From NCBI RefSeq assembly GCF_028858515.1, contig NZ_JAPJZJ010000002.1, forward strand, positions 248,001-312,000: a stretch of 64,000 bases of DNA. The letters are read 5' to 3'. The notes below the pieces were generated by a model. The model was not told the origin of the DNA and did not search any database. It worked only from the letters and a program-made list of their open reading frames with translations. This stretch comes from Aurantiacibacter sp. D1-12 (lineage in GTDB: Bacteria; Pseudomonadota; Alphaproteobacteria; Sphingomonadales; Sphingomonadaceae). Below, in pieces: positions 62,716-64,000 of this stretch. A program made the position numbers and the translations under genes. Position 1 is the first letter of the stretch. Each line of letters begins with the position of its first letter.

Positions 62716-63380
62716 GCCGAAAGGTCGCCCCATTCGACCGCAGTATGTGCCCTCATGTATTGATCAGAATCTCGAACATCTTGATTTTCAATCATCCAGC
62801 GCATGTCGGAAAGCCGTTCCTCGCGCTCTTCAGTGAGCACGCTCCATTTTTGCAGGAAAGCTTCGACTTCATCTGGTGAACTTCGATCAACCTCCCTCCA
62901 CTCACTTGACGCTTCATCTCCGAGTTTGGTTGGCACCCTTCCTAAACCTAAAGCCGCATTTCCTGCATCTCTTATCGTTAGTCGCACGAAGTCCGAACGA
63001 GCTTCACTAAGGGCCACCTCATCGATGCCAATCTCAATCAGTGCGGCTTCTACTCGCTTCACACTTTGAAATATCCAATCATCACCAGAAGCGAAGCGCC
63101 CAGTATTCACACTTGCTGAATTAGCAGCCCTCGCTTGCACAACCGCCAACTGTTTCAAATTCTGCAACAGCTCCTCAGACTCCGATAGATTCCGTTCAAT
63201 TTTCGCTCGCAAAGGCCCAAAGGAGAACTCTACCAAGGATTCAAGTTTCCCTGAGATTGCCAGCAGAATGACCGCGGAAACGAACATGATCGACGCGGCT
63301 ATGTTGAACCAAGCGAGCGTTGTGACTGTGATCACAAAGATCACTCTGAATGTCCAAGTTCCAAACCGTTTCAAAGTCAT
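62712..63380 (-). CDS. hypothetical membrane-anchored protein between ruvA and ruvB
   Basis: The 222-residue protein has two hydrophobic helices near the N terminus (residues 10-45), a charged coiled-coil-like region ([20 protein letters not shown]), then a soluble domain with [20 protein letters not shown] and an acidic end. No family was recognised. Codon use and base content are clearly AT-richer than the flanking genes. The ATG start shares a base with the preceding gene's TGA (TGATG). Overlaps on both sides suggest it was acquired precisely into the operon or evolved with it. Confidence 0.75.
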   Translation of the reverse strand: MTLKRFGTWTFRVIFVITVTTLAWFNIAASIMFVSAVILLAISGKLESLVEFSFGPLRAKIERNLSESEELLQNLKQLAVVQARAANSASVNTGRFASGDDWIFQSVKRVEAALIEIGIDEVALSEARSDFVRLTIRDAGNAALGLGRVPTKLGDEASSEWREVDRSSPDEVEAFLQKWSVLTEEREERLSDMRWMIENQDVRDSDQYMRAHTAVEWGDLSA

Positions 63381-63925
63381 CAAAACGGGTTCACCGTATA
63401 GCCACGCTGTTGCAGCAAGGCATGCGCTGTCATCGCCGACAACGCCATTTCCACACCGGGGATCAGGTCTTCGCGGGTTACGCCTTGGGCGGCGGCGCTT
63501 TGGCCGCAGACGATGAAGCGGACGCCTTTGTCCAGCATCTCGCGCACCATGTCGCCGCTGGGATTGGGCCCTTCCTCACCCTCTCGCGCCATAAGTGCTT
63601 CGTCATGCAACAGATCGAGAACCGCACCGCCATGCACCACCACCGCAGTATCGATCCGCGAGCGGTCGACGCCATTGGCGGCGTGCATGTTGATGAAGCG
63701 CGCGGCGCTTTCAAACCCACGATTGCGGCGCTCGGGCGAGCGTTGCACCACATCGAAGCTGTGGCGGAACGCGGTCGGCAAGGGGAAAGTCGCAATGCCC
63801 TCCACCGGCGCATGCGGCCCGAAGTCCTCGAATACCGGGCCGGTGGCAAAGCCCTCGGGCAAGTCCTGCGCGGTGGCGGGGATGGCAAAGGCGAGAACCG
63901 CAAGTGCAATCAGGTAACGCATCAT
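63380..63925 (-). CDS. DsrE-family exported protein
   Basis: The 181-residue protein has a signal peptide (MRYLIALAVLAFAIPATAQ). The mature domain resembles periplasmic DsrE/DsrF-like proteins: TAVVVHGGAVLDLL, then GVRFIVCGQSAAAQG with a single Cys, and AMTAHALLQQRGY. Family members bind or transfer sulfur; here the conserved Cys is present. It starts behind AGGAGACAAG, a strong SD. It is in the ruv operon, next to ruvA upstream. Confidence 0.87.
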   Translation of the reverse strand: MMRYLIALAVLAFAIPATAQDLPEGFATGPVFEDFGPHAPVEGIATFPLPTAFRHSFDVVQRSPERRNRGFESAARFINMHAANGVDRSRIDTAVVVHGGAVLDLLHDEALMAREGEEGPNPSGDMVREMLDKGVRFIVCGQSAAAQGVTREDLIPGVEMALSAMTAHALLQQRGYTVNPF

Positions 63926-63933
63926 CTTGTCTC

Positions 63934-64000
63934 CTATCCTGAAGCCTTCTTGAGTGCCACGCGGATCAAGTCTCCCTCGCTGGCGCCCTCGCCAAGTTCA
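63934..64000 (-). CDS. ruvA: RuvA, C-terminal end (partial)
   Basis: Only the last 21 residues are in the window: ELGEGASEGDLIRVALKKASG, then a stop. This fits the end of RuvA domain III (the DLIRxALK helix), which binds RuvB. The gene continues beyond the right edge. Synteny with ruvB two genes further on supports the call; the sequence alone would be weak evidence. Confidence 0.55.
   Translation of the reverse strand, partial: ELGEGASEGDLIRVALKKASG

Overview
The window is chromosomal DNA of a GC-rich alphaproteobacterium, most likely order Sphingomonadales and probably Erythrobacteraceae. That placement is inference. It rests on an alphaproteobacterial general stress response (PhyR, NepR, EcfG and a CHASE-HWE kinase), a class I PHA synthase with a lysine-rich phasin, a membrane-anchored cytochrome c with an Ala/Glu-rich tail, and the overall gene content. 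Genes are tightly packed, with many 1-4 bp start/stop overlaps. Three tRNA genes are present; no rRNA, CRISPR array or insertion sequence was found.

Layout. 1-2 kb: end of a MATE exporter, phyR, a candidate small RNA and a single-domain receiver. 2-7.6 kb: acyltransferase-like protein, desaturase, acidic lipoprotein, lptFG, clpS. 7.8-12 kb: PHA module (phaC and a histone-like phasin) and an aminotransferase. 12-13.5 kb: winged-helix regulator, PilZ protein, tRNA-Cys, tRNA-Thr. 13.5-17.8 kb: an AT-richer block beside tRNA-Thr with a fragment resembling an HsdR N terminus and a 1206-residue helicase-nuclease. 17.8-21.7 kb: stress kinase, nepR, ecfG, AI-2E-type permease. 21.7-26.9 kb: SOD, glmM, thiD, a probable zinc-responsive DUF1826-MerC pair, a LOG-family protein, tRNA-Gln. 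27-33.4 kb: a divergent cluster with ArsM, a radical SAM enzyme, a MerA-like flavoenzyme, an SDR and the two transferases (TIGR04282, TIGR04283) associated with arsenosugar synthesis. 33.5-37.5 kb: ppx, rlmE, cytochrome c, pheA, GNAT. 37.6-43.8 kb: a six-gene MoxR/DUF58 operon. 43.9-56.3 kb: channel-like protein, GNAT, GAF-EAL protein, KefB-type antiporter, ispG, envelope proteins including two convergent L,D-transpeptidases, EamA transporter and a 58-residue membrane protein. 56.5-61.4 kb: acnA, rhodanese lipoprotein and a Ser/Thr/Gly repeat protein with a PEP-CTERM-like tail. 61.7-64 kb: ruvB and the end of ruvA, separated by two unrelated genes.

The strongest system-level observations are these. 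(1) The stress-response genes at 0.3-1.9 kb and 17.8-20.5 kb share EcfG-type promoters (GGAAC-N16/17-CGTT). A near match sits in front of a candidate small RNA with a C-rich hairpin loop. (2) The 27.5-33.3 kb cluster looks like an organoarsenical pathway in which an unrelated Cys-rich radical SAM protein takes the place of ArsS. (3) The phasin gene carries a second in-frame start with its own Shine-Dalgarno sequence, which would make a form lacking the basic tail. (4) The helicase-nuclease beside tRNA-Thr is a plausible stand-alone defence gene.
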